This document shows, piece after piece, positions 1 to 10,009 of a DNA stretch of 64,000 bases. The notes under the pieces are model-generated. The model saw nothing but the letters and a program-made list of their open reading frames with translations. It was not told the origin of the DNA and made no database searches. The translations under genes and the position numbers were made by a program. The DNA comes from Rhodococcus qingshengii (GTDB taxonomy: Bacteria > Actinomycetota > Actinomycetes > Mycobacteriales > Mycobacteriaceae): the NCBI RefSeq assembly GCF_021025955.1, contig NZ_JAJNCL010000001.1, forward strand, positions 124,001 to 188,000. The letters run 5' to 3'. Within the stretch, counting starts at the first letter, position 1; the number at the start of each line of letters is the position of its first letter.

Positions 1-727
1 GCGTTTCGGCGGCATGATCCGAACTTTTGCGCGAGGTGACGGCCGCAACCGGTTCGCACTCCTCGCGCAGTGGCTCGAGGACGAATGCCGTCGTAGCGGC
101 GTGACGATGCGAACCGGGGTGACGGTCGACGCGCAGGACCTGAGTGACGCACGTAGTCGGGGCGAGCTGATTGTTTTTGCCACCGGTAGTGCTGCGCGGC
201 CGCCGACGTATCCGGTCGACGACTCGGTTCGGTGGCTGGATGCGTCGGAAGCCTTCGAGAAGTTGGCCACCGTGGGGCCGGGTCCGGTCGCGCTGATCGA
301 TCCGCTCGGTGGACCGATCGCGGTGGCGCTCGCAGAAGCGCTCGCGGCCCAGGGCGTCTCCGTCTCGATTGTGACCCCGGACAGCATCGTCGGTTCGAGG
401 CTCGGTGCGAGTGGGGATCTGGTCGGCGCCAACACGCGCATCCAGCAGGCCGGGATCACCAGGGTGCTCGCGTCCCGTGTCATCGAAATCGCTGGAGGGA
501 CCGTCTGCGTCGAGCACGTTCATACCGGCGAGCGGTCACAGCTCGAGTGCGAAGTGGTGATCGACTGCTCGCCTCGTCTGCCGAACGAAACGCTGAAGGA
601 AGCGGCCGACATCCAGGTGGGTGACTCGGTTGCCCCGCGAACTGTTCTCGAATCCATCCGCGAAGGGCGGTGTGCAGGGTTTACTACTAGAACGAGTTTC
701 AATTCTGCAGAGAGGGCTATCTCATGA
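1..727 (+). CDS. OYE-like FAD/NAD-dependent oxidoreductase, C-terminal part (5' truncated by window)
   Basis: The frame is open from the first base, so the start lies outside the window; about 241 residues are visible. They match the C-terminal FAD/NAD(P)-binding half of OYE-family 2,4-dienoyl-CoA-reductase-like proteins. The first visible residues (RFGGMIR) align with the RLGGQI segment of the complete paralogue at 1551-3500, and both continue into an ECRRSGVT stretch. A Rossmann-like segment (ALIDPLGGPIAVALAEALA) follows. The stop overlaps the next start (ATGA), which indicates an operon with the SDR gene. In mycofactocin loci such proteins are thought to be accessory redox enzymes. The substrate is unknown, and whether the missing half has an OYE barrel cannot be seen. 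Confidence 0.8.
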   Translation, partial: RFGGMIRTFARGDGRNRFALLAQWLEDECRRSGVTMRTGVTVDAQDLSDARSRGELIVFATGSAARPPTYPVDDSVRWLDASEAFEKLATVGPGPVALIDPLGGPIAVALAEALAAQGVSVSIVTPDSIVGSRLGASGDLVGANTRIQQAGITRVLASRVIEIAGGTVCVEHVHTGERSQLECEVVIDCSPRLPNETLKEAADIQVGDSVAPRTVLESIREGRCAGFTTRTSFNSAERAIS

Positions 728-1551
728 CACAGGGTTCAGTTCGTTCGCTCGAAGGCCGCGTTGCTTTCATTACCGGTGCAGCTCGCGGTCAGGGACGTGC
801 GCACGCAGTCAAGATGGCGCGCGAGGGAGCAGCGATCATCGCGGTCGACGTGTGCGCGTCGGTAGCGTCGGTCAATTCTTACGACGCAGCAACTTCCGAG
901 GACTTTGCCGAGACGATACGTCTGGTCGAAGCGGAGGGTGGGAAGATCCTCGCCCGCGAGGTCGATGTCCGTGACGGCGCAGCGCTCACCGCGGTGGTCA
1001 AGGACGGTGTCGAGCAGTTCGGACGCCTCGACATCGTGGTTGCAAATGCCGGGGTCTGTAACTGGAATCGATTCTGGGAAATGTCGGACGAGCAGTGGGA
1101 AACCCTGATCGACATCAACCTGACCGGAGTCTGGAAAACCCTCAAGGCCTCGGTACCGGCGATCATCGAAGGTGGGCGCGGTGGATCGATCATCGTGGTC
1201 AGTTCGGTGGCAGGACTCAAGGCGCTGCCCGGACAAGCGCACTACGCGAGCGCCAAGTTCGGTCTCGTCGGTCTGACGCAGGCCGCGGCAAAGGAACTGG
1301 GGGAGTACAAGATCAGGGTCAACTCGATCCATCCTTACGGAGTCAATACGCCGATGGGTGTTGACCAGGGCGCGCTCGAGGTGTTTGCCAAGTTCCCTCA
1401 GTACCTTCCCAACTTCACTCCGATCCTCTCGGACATCGCGTTCGCCGAACCCGACGAGATCGCCGACACCGTCCTGTGGCTCGCCGGTGACGGTTCACGC
1501 ACCGTCACGGCAAGTCATATCGCGCTCGATCAAGGAAACTCCAAGGTCTGA
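724..1551 (+). CDS. Mycofactocin-type short-chain dehydrogenase/reductase
   Basis: A 275-residue SDR. The cofactor motif is TGAARGQGRAHAV near residue 17, the form typical of the mycofactocin-coupled SDR family, whose members hold NAD tightly and pass electrons to mycofactocin. NAG appears near residue 106, the catalytic Ser lies in VVSSVAG, and YASAKFG supplies the YxxxK pair. The family has an insertion after the first alpha-beta unit, and residues 35-65 fit this. The start overlaps the previous stop by 4 nt and the stop overlaps the next start by 1 nt, so the three genes are probably cotranscribed. The substrate (an alcohol or hydroxy compound) is not predictable from the sequence. Confidence 0.9.
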   Translation: MTQGSVRSLEGRVAFITGAARGQGRAHAVKMAREGAAIIAVDVCASVASVNSYDAATSEDFAETIRLVEAEGGKILAREVDVRDGAALTAVVKDGVEQFGRLDIVVANAGVCNWNRFWEMSDEQWETLIDINLTGVWKTLKASVPAIIEGGRGGSIIVVSSVAGLKALPGQAHYASAKFGLVGLTQAAAKELGEYKIRVNSIHPYGVNTPMGVDQGALEVFAKFPQYLPNFTPILSDIAFAEPDEIADTVLWLAGDGSRTVTASHIALDQGNSKV

Positions 1552-3500
1552 TGACGCCGTACCCGCGCCTCTTCGCGCCACTGCGCCTGGGCAACTTGAC
1601 ACTCCGCAATCGGGTCGTGTTCTCCGCGCACCTGACCAATTACGCGGAGAACGGGTTGCCGACGGAGCAGCACGCGAGGTACTACGAGGCGCGGGCACGC
1701 GGTGGTGCGGGTCTGATCATCACCGAGGAGCACTCGACGCATCCTTCGGATCGACCGTACGAGAAGATGATTGCGGGCTATCGGCCCGAAGCGATCGAGG
1801 GATACCGGCGGATCACCGACGCCGTTCATGCACATGGTTCTTCGATTCTCGCGCAGATCAACCACAATGGGGGTCAGGGCGCTGGAACCTATTCACGATT
1901 GCCGCTGTTGGCACCGAGCGCCGTCGCCGATCCGTTATTCCGCGAGGTGCCCAAGGCTGTCGACGACGCCGACATCGCCGAGATTCTCGAAGGGTTCGCC
2001 CTTGTTGCGCGCAACTGCGTCGCCGGTGGCTTCGACGGGGTGGAACTGCAGGCGTCGCAGTCGTCCATCGTGCGCGCGTTTCTCGCACCCTCGACCAACC
2101 TGCGCACCGATCGCTACGGCGGGGGCGTGGCACATCGTGCGCGTTTCCTTCTCGAAGTGCTCGGGGTACTGCGTGAGGCCATCGGTCCGGATCGTGTGCT
2201 CGGCGTGCGCCTCAGTGGATACGAAGGAACGCGGGGTGGGATCGAACTGTCCGACGCAGTAGCCACCGCCCGACTCATCGAAGCTGACGGTCACGTCGAC
2301 TACATCAACACCACCGTCGGAATGGCCACGGAAACACTGCATCTGGTCGAAGCATCGATGGCTGTATCCACCGGCTACGCCAACTTCGTCCCGTCTGCGA
2401 TCAGGGAGGTCGTCGATCTTCCAGTCGTCGGAGTCGGCCGTTTCAAGACGCCGGAGCAAGCCGAAGCTGCACTCGAGGACGGTGTATGCGATCTGGTGGG
2501 CGTAGTTCGCGGGCAGATCGCCGATCCGGATTTTGTGAACAAGGCGCGTGCCGGTCAATCGTCACAGGTGCGAACCTGCCTGTCCTGCAACCAGGAATGC
2601 GTCGGGCGGATGGGTCTGGGGCGTTGGTTGGGGTGCACCGAAAATCCGCGCGCCGGTCGGGAATCGGTCCCACTGCCGATGCCGCGGCGACGGGGCCGCA
2701 CGGTGGTGGTAGTTGGCGGCGGCCCGGCCGGCCTGCAAGCTGCGGCCACCGCGGCCCAGCGAGGTCATGCGGTGACGCTGTTCGAGCGTGAACGAAGACT
2801 TGGCGGACAGATTCTTACCGCCTCGGTGGTATCGGCTCGCCGTGAGCTCGCCGACCTCGTCAGGAATCTCGAATCTGAGTGTCGCCGAAGCGGTGTGACG
2901 ATCGAGCTGCGTGCTGGAGCTGATCTCGCGATCGTGGAGGAGCGCGCGCCCGAGGTGGTCGTGATTGCAACCGGAGCGCGGCCTGTACGCCCAGCGTGGG
3001 CGGGTGGATCAGAGCGTGTGGTGGGTGTTCGAGACGTTCTCGACGGCAAGATTCTGCCGAGTGGAACGGTGCTCGTGTACGACGAGTTGGGATTCCATCA
3101 AGGCACGTCGGTGGCGGAATTCCTCGCTGATCGAGGTTGTGCTGTCACGATCGCGACCAACGGCATGGTGGTTGCCCAAGATCTGAGCATCACCCTGGAT
3201 TTCGAGGGGTGGAACCGCCGGGCGTTTGAGAAGTCGATCATGCAACGGACGGATCTGATGGTGACGTCGGTGAGCGGTGGAGCTTCGCCGCTCGTGAGCT
3301 TGGTTCACCTTCCGACGGGTGTGGTCGAGGAAGTTGCGGTCGACTGGGTGGTCTTCGCGACACAGCAGGAACCTGTCGACGAGTTGTGGAACTCTTTGCA
3401 GGGAAGTTCTTTCGAGATATTTCGCATCGGTGACGCCTTGTCTCCGAGACGTTCGCACGCAGCAGTCATCGAGGGGCATCGGGCTGCGTTGGCGATATAA
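1551..3500 (+). CDS. OYE-family FMN/Fe-S/FAD oxidoreductase of the mycofactocin locus
   Basis: A 649-residue protein with the layout of bacterial 2,4-dienoyl-CoA reductase and trimethylamine dehydrogenase. An N-terminal OYE TIM barrel (about 1-330) begins YPRLFAPLRLGNLTLRNRVV. A cysteine cluster (CLSCNQEC, then a Cys about 14 residues on, near 345-365) should bind a 4Fe-4S centre. A C-terminal FAD/NAD domain begins with VVVVGGGPAGLQAA. It is translationally coupled to the SDR (TGATG). It is a tandem paralogue of the truncated gene at the window start. The product is likely an enoate/dienoyl reductase or demethylase-like enzyme using mycofactocin-linked electrons; the substrate is unknown. Confidence 0.85.
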   Translation: MTPYPRLFAPLRLGNLTLRNRVVFSAHLTNYAENGLPTEQHARYYEARARGGAGLIITEEHSTHPSDRPYEKMIAGYRPEAIEGYRRITDAVHAHGSSILAQINHNGGQGAGTYSRLPLLAPSAVADPLFREVPKAVDDADIAEILEGFALVARNCVAGGFDGVELQASQSSIVRAFLAPSTNLRTDRYGGGVAHRARFLLEVLGVLREAIGPDRVLGVRLSGYEGTRGGIELSDAVATARLIEADGHVDYINTTVGMATETLHLVEASMAVSTGYANFVPSAIREVVDLPVVGVGRFKTPEQAEAALEDGVCDLVGVVRGQIADPDFVNKARAGQSSQVRTCLSCNQECVGRMGLGRWLGCTENPRAGRESVPLPMPRRRGRTVVVVGGGPAGLQAAATAAQRGHAVTLFERERRLGGQILTASVVSARRELADLVRNLESECRRSGVTIELRAGADLAIVEERAPEVVVIATGARPVRPAWAGGSERVVGVRDVLDGKILPSGTVLVYDELGFHQGTSVAEFLADRGCAVTIATNGMVVAQDLSITLDFEGWNRRAFEKSIMQRTDLMVTSVSGGASPLVSLVHLPTGVVEEVAVDWVVFATQQEPVDELWNSLQGSSFEIFRIGDALSPRRSHAAVIEGHRAALAI

Positions 3501-3523
3501 GTCGTCCGTTTTGTCCCTGGTTA

Positions 3524-3539
3524 TCGAAAGTATGTTCGA
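3524..3539 (+). promoter_or_regulatory. Candidate LexA (SOS) box before the HNH gene
   Basis: TCGAAAGTATGTTCGA differs at one position from the mycobacterial SOS box TCGAAC-N4-GTTCGA. It lies 13 nt before the ATG of the 13E12-family gene. SOS boxes are known upstream of 13E12 repeat genes in Mycobacterium tuberculosis. LexA control here is inferred from this match. Confidence 0.7.
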
Positions 3540-3552
3540 TTAAAATTTCGGT

Positions 3553-4791
3553 ATGGACAGTCGGGATGCGTGGCAGCTGGATGGTGAGGATCTCAAGGGT
3601 GAGGTTCTGGATCTGGTGCGTGTCCGGCATGAGTTGCAGTCGCGGATGGTGTTGTTGATCGTGGAGATGTTTTCCCGGGAGACTGTGGTCGGGAAGGGTT
3701 TTCGGGCGATTGCGCAGTGGTTGCACGGTTCGACGAATCTGGAGATCGGTGAGTGCAGTCTGTTGGTCGGGTTGGCGCGGTTGTTGATGCTCGAACCTGT
3801 TGTCGCGGATGCGTTTCATCGTGGTGACGTGGATGCGTTGAAGGCCCGTCAGGTGGCCATGTTTTGTCAGCATCCGCCCAAGAACATGACCCTGGCGGAT
3901 GTGGACAAGGCTCGCGGGATTTTGCTTGGCCTGGCGTCGAAGAATATTGCGGATTGTGATGCGGTGCGGGCGGCGATTCGGCGGATCGAGAAGCAGTACG
4001 GCAACCGTGAGGACGGTGTTCCGGTCGGGGAAGATTCGGAGCGGAACGAGTTCTATGTCTCGAAAGGCCTGTACGGGCGGGTGACGGTGAAGGGTGATTT
4101 GGATGCTGTGAACGGGGCGCGTCTGATCACGTTGTTGTCGAGTTTGTCGGCGCCGACACCGGAGAAGGACGGCGTCAAGGACACCCGCACTCCTGCATTA
4201 CGGCGGGCCGATGGGTTCTGCGAACTGTTGCGGCGGTATGAGCGGGCGGGGTTGGGTCCGATCGAGGGCGGGGTGAAACCGCACATCACTGTCACGGCCA
4301 GCGCGAAAGACATGATGGATCTGCAGGCCTTGAAGGACTTGCTGCCGTCGACCGAGGAGCTGGGGTGTGCGTGGGCGGATTGGGTGGGCCCGATCAGTAT
4401 CGATACCGCTCGGATGTTGGCGTGCGACTGCACGGTCACCCGGATTCTGTTGGACGAGAATGGTGTTCCGCTCGACTGCGGCAAGGAAGTAAGAACCGCG
4501 ACGGTTCCGCAAAGGCGAGCGTTGACGGTGCGTGATGGTGGGTGCGCGTTTCCAGGGTGCGGGACACCATCAGGGTGGTGCGACGCCCACTATATCGTTC
4601 ACTGGAGTGATGGTGGCCCAACGGATCTCGACAATCTGATCTTGTTGTGTGGTCATCATCATCGGACACTGCACCACACGGAATGGCGGGTGGAGATCGG
4701 CCCGGATCGGAAGACGGTGTTCTTTCCGCCGATGTCGATTGATCCGTTCCAGCAGCCGATCGGCGGGAACAGCCCACCCACAGCAGCCTGA
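3553..4791 (+). CDS. 13E12-repeat-family DUF222/HNH endonuclease-like protein
   Basis: A 412-residue protein with an N-terminal DUF222 helical region and a C-terminal HNH nuclease fold. The HNH segment (about 320-375) has the pattern CAFPGC, CDAHYIVHWSDGG, DNLILLCGHHHR, with the Cys pairs and His residues of an intact beta-beta-alpha metal site. These genes are multicopy in mycobacteria and rhodococci, and some M. tuberculosis copies serve as phage integration sites. It sits between an mft-linked OYE gene and mftE. It has its own SOS-like box upstream and its own hairpin downstream, and its G+T-rich codon use differs from its neighbours. These features suggest an inserted cassette. The cellular role of the family is not established. 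Confidence 0.9.
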   Translation: MDSRDAWQLDGEDLKGEVLDLVRVRHELQSRMVLLIVEMFSRETVVGKGFRAIAQWLHGSTNLEIGECSLLVGLARLLMLEPVVADAFHRGDVDALKARQVAMFCQHPPKNMTLADVDKARGILLGLASKNIADCDAVRAAIRRIEKQYGNREDGVPVGEDSERNEFYVSKGLYGRVTVKGDLDAVNGARLITLLSSLSAPTPEKDGVKDTRTPALRRADGFCELLRRYERAGLGPIEGGVKPHITVTASAKDMMDLQALKDLLPSTEELGCAWADWVGPISIDTARMLACDCTVTRILLDENGVPLDCGKEVRTATVPQRRALTVRDGGCAFPGCGTPSGWCDAHYIVHWSDGGPTDLDNLILLCGHHHRTLHHTEWRVEIGPDRKTVFFPPMSIDPFQQPIGGNSPPTAA

Positions 4792-4812
4792 ACCGCGACA
4801 ACTGAAAACTCA

Positions 4813-4842
4813 TACACCGGGGCACAACCATGCCCCGGTGTA
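4813..4842 (+). terminator. Hairpin after the HNH gene
   Basis: A perfect 12-bp inverted repeat (4813-4824 with 4831-4842, around ACCGGGGC) with a 6-nt loop CAACCA. It lies 21 nt after the HNH stop and about 50 nt before mftE. It is probably an intrinsic-type terminator; no long T run follows, which is usual in actinobacteria. Confidence 0.7.
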
Positions 4843-4892
4843 CCCGCAAGCAGTGTTGCGGTGGGAGGGGCCGGCACCAATACCATCGAGGG

Positions 4893-5585
4893 ATGAGTTT
4901 CCTGCGTGACCTTGCTGCCATCCCGAGTCCGGCGCTCGAGGGCACTTCGCTCACAGTCGTGGTCCCGGTCGGTTCTTTCGAACAACACGGTCCGCATCTG
5001 CCTCTCGATACCGACACGCGGATCGCGAGAGCAGTCGCACAGGCTCTGTCCGACGTCGTCGTGGCCCCGGCCATCGAATACGGAGCGAGCGGCGAGCACG
5101 AAGGTTTTGCCGGCACTATCTCGATCGGTGCCGAGGCTATGGAAATCGTCGTAGTCGAGTACGGAAGGTCCGCATTCCGGTGGGCGAAGCGGGTGCTGTT
5201 CGTCAACGGCCACGGCGGAAATGGACCCGCATTGGCCAAAGCGGTGGCACTTCTGCGGTATGAGGGGCGTGACGCCGCTTGGGCGCCGTGCGCTGTTCCG
5301 GGTGCCGATGCGCACGCGGGACACACTGAAACGAGCCTATTGCTGCACCTTTCGCCCGATTCGGTGCACATGAGCCTTGCTGAGACAGGAAATTTGTCTC
5401 CTATCGCGGACCTGATGCCAGGAATGCGTTCGGGCGGTATGGTCGCTGTGTCGCAAAACGGCGTTCTCGGCAATCCAGTCGGGGCTACCGCCGAAGACGG
5501 CGCATACATCTTCGGTGAGTTGGTAGGACGCGTGACGGATGGACTGGCCCGGTGGGAGCCTGGTCCAGATGGGAGGCTTCGGTGA
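4893..5585 (+). CDS. mftE: Mycofactocin precursor peptidase MftE
   Basis: A 230-residue creatininase-family metallopeptidase. MftE removes the C-terminal Val-Tyr-derived dipeptide (AHDP) from the modified MftA peptide during mycofactocin synthesis. Visible family features are [17 protein letters not shown] near residue 25, which supplies metal ligands Glu, His and Asp, then FVNGHGGN near 105 and a GHTETS segment near 145. The ATG at 4893 is preferred over an upstream in-frame ATG because it follows a GAGGG-like site and the protein then begins MSFLRDL, as expected for the family. The stop lies close to the mftF reading frame, indicating a common operon. Confidence 0.92.
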   Translation: MSFLRDLAAIPSPALEGTSLTVVVPVGSFEQHGPHLPLDTDTRIARAVAQALSDVVVAPAIEYGASGEHEGFAGTISIGAEAMEIVVVEYGRSAFRWAKRVLFVNGHGGNGPALAKAVALLRYEGRDAAWAPCAVPGADAHAGHTETSLLLHLSPDSVHMSLAETGNLSPIADLMPGMRSGGMVAVSQNGVLGNPVGATAEDGAYIFGELVGRVTDGLARWEPGPDGRLR

Positions 5586-5682
5586 CGACCACGACCGAGT
5601 GGGGGCGGACGGTCCACCTGCGACGGCTTTCGAGGCTGCGACGAGTTGCAGCACGACGGGCTACGTCCCTTACGATCATCTG

Positions 5683-7080
5683 ATGCGACCAGCAAGACTC
5701 CCCGACGGCTTCGGCATTCGGTTGGACCCCAAGGTGCGCACGTACTCGGGCGGCCGGGTGCTCATCGGCGGCTCTCCGACACGGATGCTCAAGCTGGCTC
5801 CGACGGCTGCGGCGATGATCGGTGACGGCTTCCTCGAGGTGGTCGATCAGCAGAGCGCTGCGGTTGCTCGGCACCTCCTCGATTCAGGCGTCGCGAATCC
5901 TCGTCCGATGTCGACGCCGTCCGCTGCGGATGTCACCGTCGTGATTCCGGTCAAGGACAACCAGGCCGGCGTCGAACGGTTGCTGCCCGTCCTCAAGGAT
6001 CTGACCGTCATCGTTGTCGACGACGGTTCGGAAGTGCCGGTGGAGCCCCGTCGCGCTTGCCCGGGCACCGGCACCATCACGGTGGTGCGGCACGAGAGCG
6101 CCCGCGGACCCTCGGCAGCGAGAAACTCGGGATTGCGTTCGGCCCAAACACGTTTCGTAGCTTTCCTCGACTCCGACGTCATACCGCGTGCCGGTTGGCT
6201 CGAGTTGATGTTGGGCCACTTCAGCGATCCAGGGGTTGCCCTTGTCGCACCCCGCATCGTCGCCCTCGATCCGTACGGGACGGCGCTGGCGCGGTACGAG
6301 AACATGCGATCGTCTCTCGACCTCGGACGCAAGGAAGCTGCGGTGAAGTCGGGCAGTCCGGTCGCCTATGTCCCCAGCGCCGCCGTGATCGTCCGGCGCG
6401 ACGTGGCGCTCGAATGCAACGGTTTCGACGAGAGTCTCGAAGTAGCCGAGGACGTCGATTTCTGCTGGCGACTGCAGGCTGCGGGTTGGCGACTGAGGTA
6501 CGAACCGGTAGCGCATGTCGCCCACGATCATCGAGTTCAGTTCGACAAGTGGTTCGCCAGGAGAGCGTTCTACGGCACGGGTGCGGCGCCGTTGGCTGCA
6601 AGACACGAGGGTTCGGTTCCGCCGATGGCGATGTCGTTCTCGACGCTCTTCGCGTGCATTGCCGCCGCAACACTGACACGTTCCGGTCTTGCGGGTGCGT
6701 TGGGCGCACTGCTCTTCACCGTGTATCGCCTGCGAAAGATGTTCAACGGCCTGAGTCAGCCCACCCGGATTGCAGCGATCCTCACTGCGCAAGGGTTTGT
6801 CGGAGGATTCTGGCAACTCGCCTCGGCGATGTGCCGTCACTACTGGCCCGTGACGCTCCTGGCGGTGATCGCCTCCCGTCGAATTCGGCGACTGGCCGTC
6901 GCTGCGGCAGTCACCGAAGGTTTGGTGGACTGGTATCGCCACCGTGAGCCGGGCGGGTTGGGTCCGGTTCGGTACGTCTTGTTCAAACGAGCAGACGACA
7001 TCGCGTATGGAGCCGGACTCTGGCGGGGCGCGTTCGAGGCCCGTGACTGGGCGGCGCTGAAACCTCGAATCACCAAGTGA
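5683..7080 (+). CDS. mftF: Mycofactocin glycosyltransferase MftF
   Basis: A family-2 glycosyltransferase, about 465 residues from the chosen ATG. MftF attaches beta-1,4-glucose units to premycofactocin. Motifs from the N to the C side are [39 protein letters not shown] (the DxD metal/UDP site) and [16 protein letters not shown]. Hydrophobic segments in the last third fit membrane association. The start is uncertain: the frame is open back to 5539, overlapping the mftE end, but family proteins usually begin close to the [12 protein letters not shown] segment, which follows the ATG at 5683. The stop overlaps the mftG start (GTGA). Confidence 0.9.
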   Translation: MRPARLPDGFGIRLDPKVRTYSGGRVLIGGSPTRMLKLAPTAAAMIGDGFLEVVDQQSAAVARHLLDSGVANPRPMSTPSAADVTVVIPVKDNQAGVERLLPVLKDLTVIVVDDGSEVPVEPRRACPGTGTITVVRHESARGPSAARNSGLRSAQTRFVAFLDSDVIPRAGWLELMLGHFSDPGVALVAPRIVALDPYGTALARYENMRSSLDLGRKEAAVKSGSPVAYVPSAAVIVRRDVALECNGFDESLEVAEDVDFCWRLQAAGWRLRYEPVAHVAHDHRVQFDKWFARRAFYGTGAAPLAARHEGSVPPMAMSFSTLFACIAAATLTRSGLAGALGALLFTVYRLRKMFNGLSQPTRIAAILTAQGFVGGFWQLASAMCRHYWPVTLLAVIASRRIRRLAVAAAVTEGLVDWYRHREPGGLGPVRYVLFKRADDIAYGAGLWRGAFEARDWAALKPRITK

Positions 7081-8558
7081 CAGAAGCCGACTACGCAGAT
7101 TTTCTGGTTGTCGGTGGTGGCACGTGTGGCTGCGTCGTCGCAGCCAGGCTCAGTGAAGATCCATCCGCCAAGGTGATGCTCCTCGAATCGGGAAGCGGAT
7201 ACCGCTCGGCGCTCGAACTTCCCGACGTTCTGAGTGATCCGTACCGACTACCGGTCGGACCTGCGAGCGAATACACGTGGACGTATCCGGTCGAGTTGAC
7301 ACCGCGTCGGGTGTCCACGATCGCGCGCGGGCGGACACTCGGTGGGTCCGGGGCTGTCAACGGTGCGTACTTCACCCGCGCAACCCGCGCTGATTTCGAG
7401 AACTGGCCGAGTTCGTGGCGATACGACGACGTATTGCCGTACTTCAAGAAGTCCGAATCCGATCGTGATTTCGAGGGCGAGTTCCACGGGAGCGGCGGTC
7501 CGATCCCAGTCGAGCGGCGAGCGTGGGACCAACTGCATCCACTGAGCGGTGAGTTCCAGGCCGCAGCGCTCGCAGCAGGTTTTCCCGATGACGTCGACAA
7601 AAATGCGCCCGATTCGTTCGGGGCGGGCCGGGTGCCACTGAACGTGTCGGATCATCGTCGGATCAGTACTGCGGTCGCCTATCTGATGCCGGTGTTGCAC
7701 CGCCCGAATTTGCGGGTGGAATCCGGAATGAACGTCATTCGCATCGTATTCTCGGGAACCCGTGCGATCGGCGTCGACGTTCTCGACGACGGCAACGTCC
7801 GACGCATTCGTGCCGACCACGTGATCGTGTGTTCGGGTGCTGTGGCGACGCCACACATTCTCTTGAGTTCCGGTGTTGGTCCGGCGGAACAACTTGCAGA
7901 GCAAGGAGTTTCCGTCATTCTCGACCGACCTGGCGTCGGACAGAACTTCGTCGACCATCCGGAAGTGCTGCTGCCCTACCATTTTTCGACGCCTCGCACG
8001 ATTCGCTCGCAGACACCGGTGCTGGAGACTGCTCTCAATCTCGCCGAGCTTGAACTCCGTCCGTACACCTCATCTTTCACGGATTTGGTTCCCGGTTTGC
8101 CTCGCATGGATCACGGCGTCGGAGTGGTCCTCATGGCGCCGCGCAGCCGGGGAAGTATCGAACTGGCATCGGGGGATCCCGCTGGGGCACCGCGTATTCG
8201 ATACAACTACGTCGCGTCGACACACGATCGAGCAGCCATTCGGGAAGGAATGCAGATCGCCGAGAACCTTCTCGAGTCGATCGCCGAGACCGGGTTGATC
8301 GATCGCCCCGTCGTGGAGTACACCGACGAGTGGATCGAATCCCGACTCGGTACGTCGTTGCACATGTCCGGTAGCTGCGTGATGGGCGCCGAATCGGACC
8401 CGTTCGCAGTCGTCGATGATCGGTGCCGTGTGATCGGCGCGGCAGGACTCAGTATTGTTGACACGTCAATCCTGCCGACGATTCCGACCCGCGGCCCACA
8501 CGCGACCGCGGTGATGGTCGCGGAGCGAGCCAGCGCCCTCCTGCTCGGTGACGAGTGA
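7077..8558 (+). CDS. mftG: Mycofactocin-associated GMC oxidoreductase MftG
   Basis: A 493-residue GMC-family flavoprotein starting at GTG within the mftF stop. The FAD-binding motif is [17 protein letters not shown] near residue 10. The GMC signature region contains [18 protein letters not shown] near 82. The C-terminal GMC segment has the catalytic His in [10 protein letters not shown] and [16 protein letters not shown]. MftG is reported to reoxidise mycofactocinol by passing electrons to the respiratory chain, and it is the usual last gene of mft clusters. Four-nucleotide coupling to mftF supports cotranscription. Confidence 0.92.
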   Translation: MTEADYADFLVVGGGTCGCVVAARLSEDPSAKVMLLESGSGYRSALELPDVLSDPYRLPVGPASEYTWTYPVELTPRRVSTIARGRTLGGSGAVNGAYFTRATRADFENWPSSWRYDDVLPYFKKSESDRDFEGEFHGSGGPIPVERRAWDQLHPLSGEFQAAALAAGFPDDVDKNAPDSFGAGRVPLNVSDHRRISTAVAYLMPVLHRPNLRVESGMNVIRIVFSGTRAIGVDVLDDGNVRRIRADHVIVCSGAVATPHILLSSGVGPAEQLAEQGVSVILDRPGVGQNFVDHPEVLLPYHFSTPRTIRSQTPVLETALNLAELELRPYTSSFTDLVPGLPRMDHGVGVVLMAPRSRGSIELASGDPAGAPRIRYNYVASTHDRAAIREGMQIAENLLESIAETGLIDRPVVEYTDEWIESRLGTSLHMSGSCVMGAESDPFAVVDDRCRVIGAAGLSIVDTSILPTIPTRGPHATAVMVAERASALLLGDE

Positions 8559-8664
8559 CCAGGAGCGGCAACAGACAGGTGCTGACAGGCAAACCGAATG
8601 GTCGTTCTCGCCGATGAGCTGTGATCGGCGTTACAGTGGTCCACGGAGCGGAGGAACGCAAAAT

Positions 8665-9978
8665 ATGGCACGTGAACAGGCTGTGCCTGGCAACCCGTGG
8701 GTGGCGGTCAGGCCAGGCGATGACGTCGCGTTACTTGCGCGGCGACTTTCGTCTGCCCATCAGTCGTTCATCGATGCCCGGGGCGTGCCCGGCCAAGGAC
8801 TTACCGACGACTCTCATGTCCGTTCGGTCGTGCTCGAATCCTGGATGCGGAGCCGCAACAAGGGGGTAAATCCCGATGTTGTCGGCAACCCTGAGATGCT
8901 CGAAGGGTTGGAGCTCGAAAAATATCGCTCCGCGCATCCCATGTCACTGATCCGTCCGGTGATTCGGAAACTCCTGGTGGAGGATGCTGCCGAGACCGGA
9001 TTGCTGATCGCGATCAGCGACGCACACGGTCGTTTGCTCTGGGTGGAGGGTGACAATTCGGCCAAGGACAAGGCGTTGTCCATGAACTTTGTCGAAGGCG
9101 CTGACTGGAGCGAAGATCGTGTCGGCACCAATGCGCCGGGAACGGCTCTTGCTCTCGATCACTCCGTGCAGATCTTCGGATCCGAGCATTTCAACCGAAC
9201 CGTGCACGACTGGAGTTGCTCGGCCGCACCCGTCCACGACCCCACCACTGGGCAAATCCTCGGTGCCATCGACATCACGGGTGGGCCCAGGGTCGCGGTT
9301 CCCGAAGTACTGTCGCTGATCCGTGCAACTGTTGCTGCCGCCGAATCGGAATTGCGATTCCACCTCTTGAACTCGCCCATCCCGCTCAGTGCCACGGCTC
9401 CACGCCTCGAAACCTTCGGCGCAGGCCGGCCGACGTTGGTTCGCGGCGGCGACCGAATCCCGATTTCGCAGCGTCACGCCGAGATTCTCCTTCTGCTCTC
9501 CGAGCATCCGGAGGGTCTCAGCTCCGACCACCTTGCGGTCCTGCTCGATGAGGGTGAACTCGACGCAGTGACCATTCGTGCGGAAATGTCGCGGCTTCGT
9601 AAGGTTTTCGGCGCGGACCGGTTGGCTTCGCGCCCCTATCGGATCATCACGGAGTTCACGACAGACGTCGGCGACGTGCGGGCAGCGTTGGATCGCGGCG
9701 ACGCGGCGACGGCGATGAAACTGTATTCGGGCCCCGTGCTGGCAGGCTCGGCGTCTCCCGGTATCGAAGAGGTGCGGGAAGAACTGCGCACCAGGGTGCA
9801 GGCGGCTCTGCTGCGTGGAGGTGACGCCAACCTTCTGGCCCGGTGGACCACGTCCGTACACGGCCGCGAAGACTCCGTCGTGTGGGAGGCTTACCTGTCC
9901 ACCTTGGATCCGAAATCTCCGCTGTATTCGCAGGTCCAAGCAAGAATTGATCTCCTCGACCGCCAATTGGGCATCTGA
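8665..9978 (+). CDS. GAF-domain transcriptional regulator of the adjacent aldehyde dehydrogenase
   Basis: A 437-residue protein. An N-terminal SxVxxSWxRS region (VRSVVLESWMRSRNKG near 50) and a GAF domain (about 85-225, including WSEDRVGTNAPGTALALDH and GAIDITGG) are as in AcoR-type activators. There is no AAA+ domain. Instead the C-terminal third (about 265-437) looks like a winged helix (SQRHAEILLLLSEHPEGLS, RAEMSRLRKVFG) followed by a helical tail. The ATG at 8665 is chosen because of the GGAGCGGAGGAA site before it; an in-frame GTG lies upstream inside mftG. Actinobacteria often carry such a gene beside an acetaldehyde dehydrogenase gene, so it probably senses an aldehyde or alcohol and controls 10122-12295. 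Confidence 0.8.
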   Translation: MAREQAVPGNPWVAVRPGDDVALLARRLSSAHQSFIDARGVPGQGLTDDSHVRSVVLESWMRSRNKGVNPDVVGNPEMLEGLELEKYRSAHPMSLIRPVIRKLLVEDAAETGLLIAISDAHGRLLWVEGDNSAKDKALSMNFVEGADWSEDRVGTNAPGTALALDHSVQIFGSEHFNRTVHDWSCSAAPVHDPTTGQILGAIDITGGPRVAVPEVLSLIRATVAAAESELRFHLLNSPIPLSATAPRLETFGAGRPTLVRGGDRIPISQRHAEILLLLSEHPEGLSSDHLAVLLDEGELDAVTIRAEMSRLRKVFGADRLASRPYRIITEFTTDVGDVRAALDRGDAATAMKLYSGPVLAGSASPGIEEVREELRTRVQAALLRGGDANLLARWTTSVHGREDSVVWEAYLSTLDPKSPLYSQVQARIDLLDRQLGI

Positions 9979-10009
9979 GAATCAGCTGCGTTTCTCGCAC
10001 GCAACGTAC

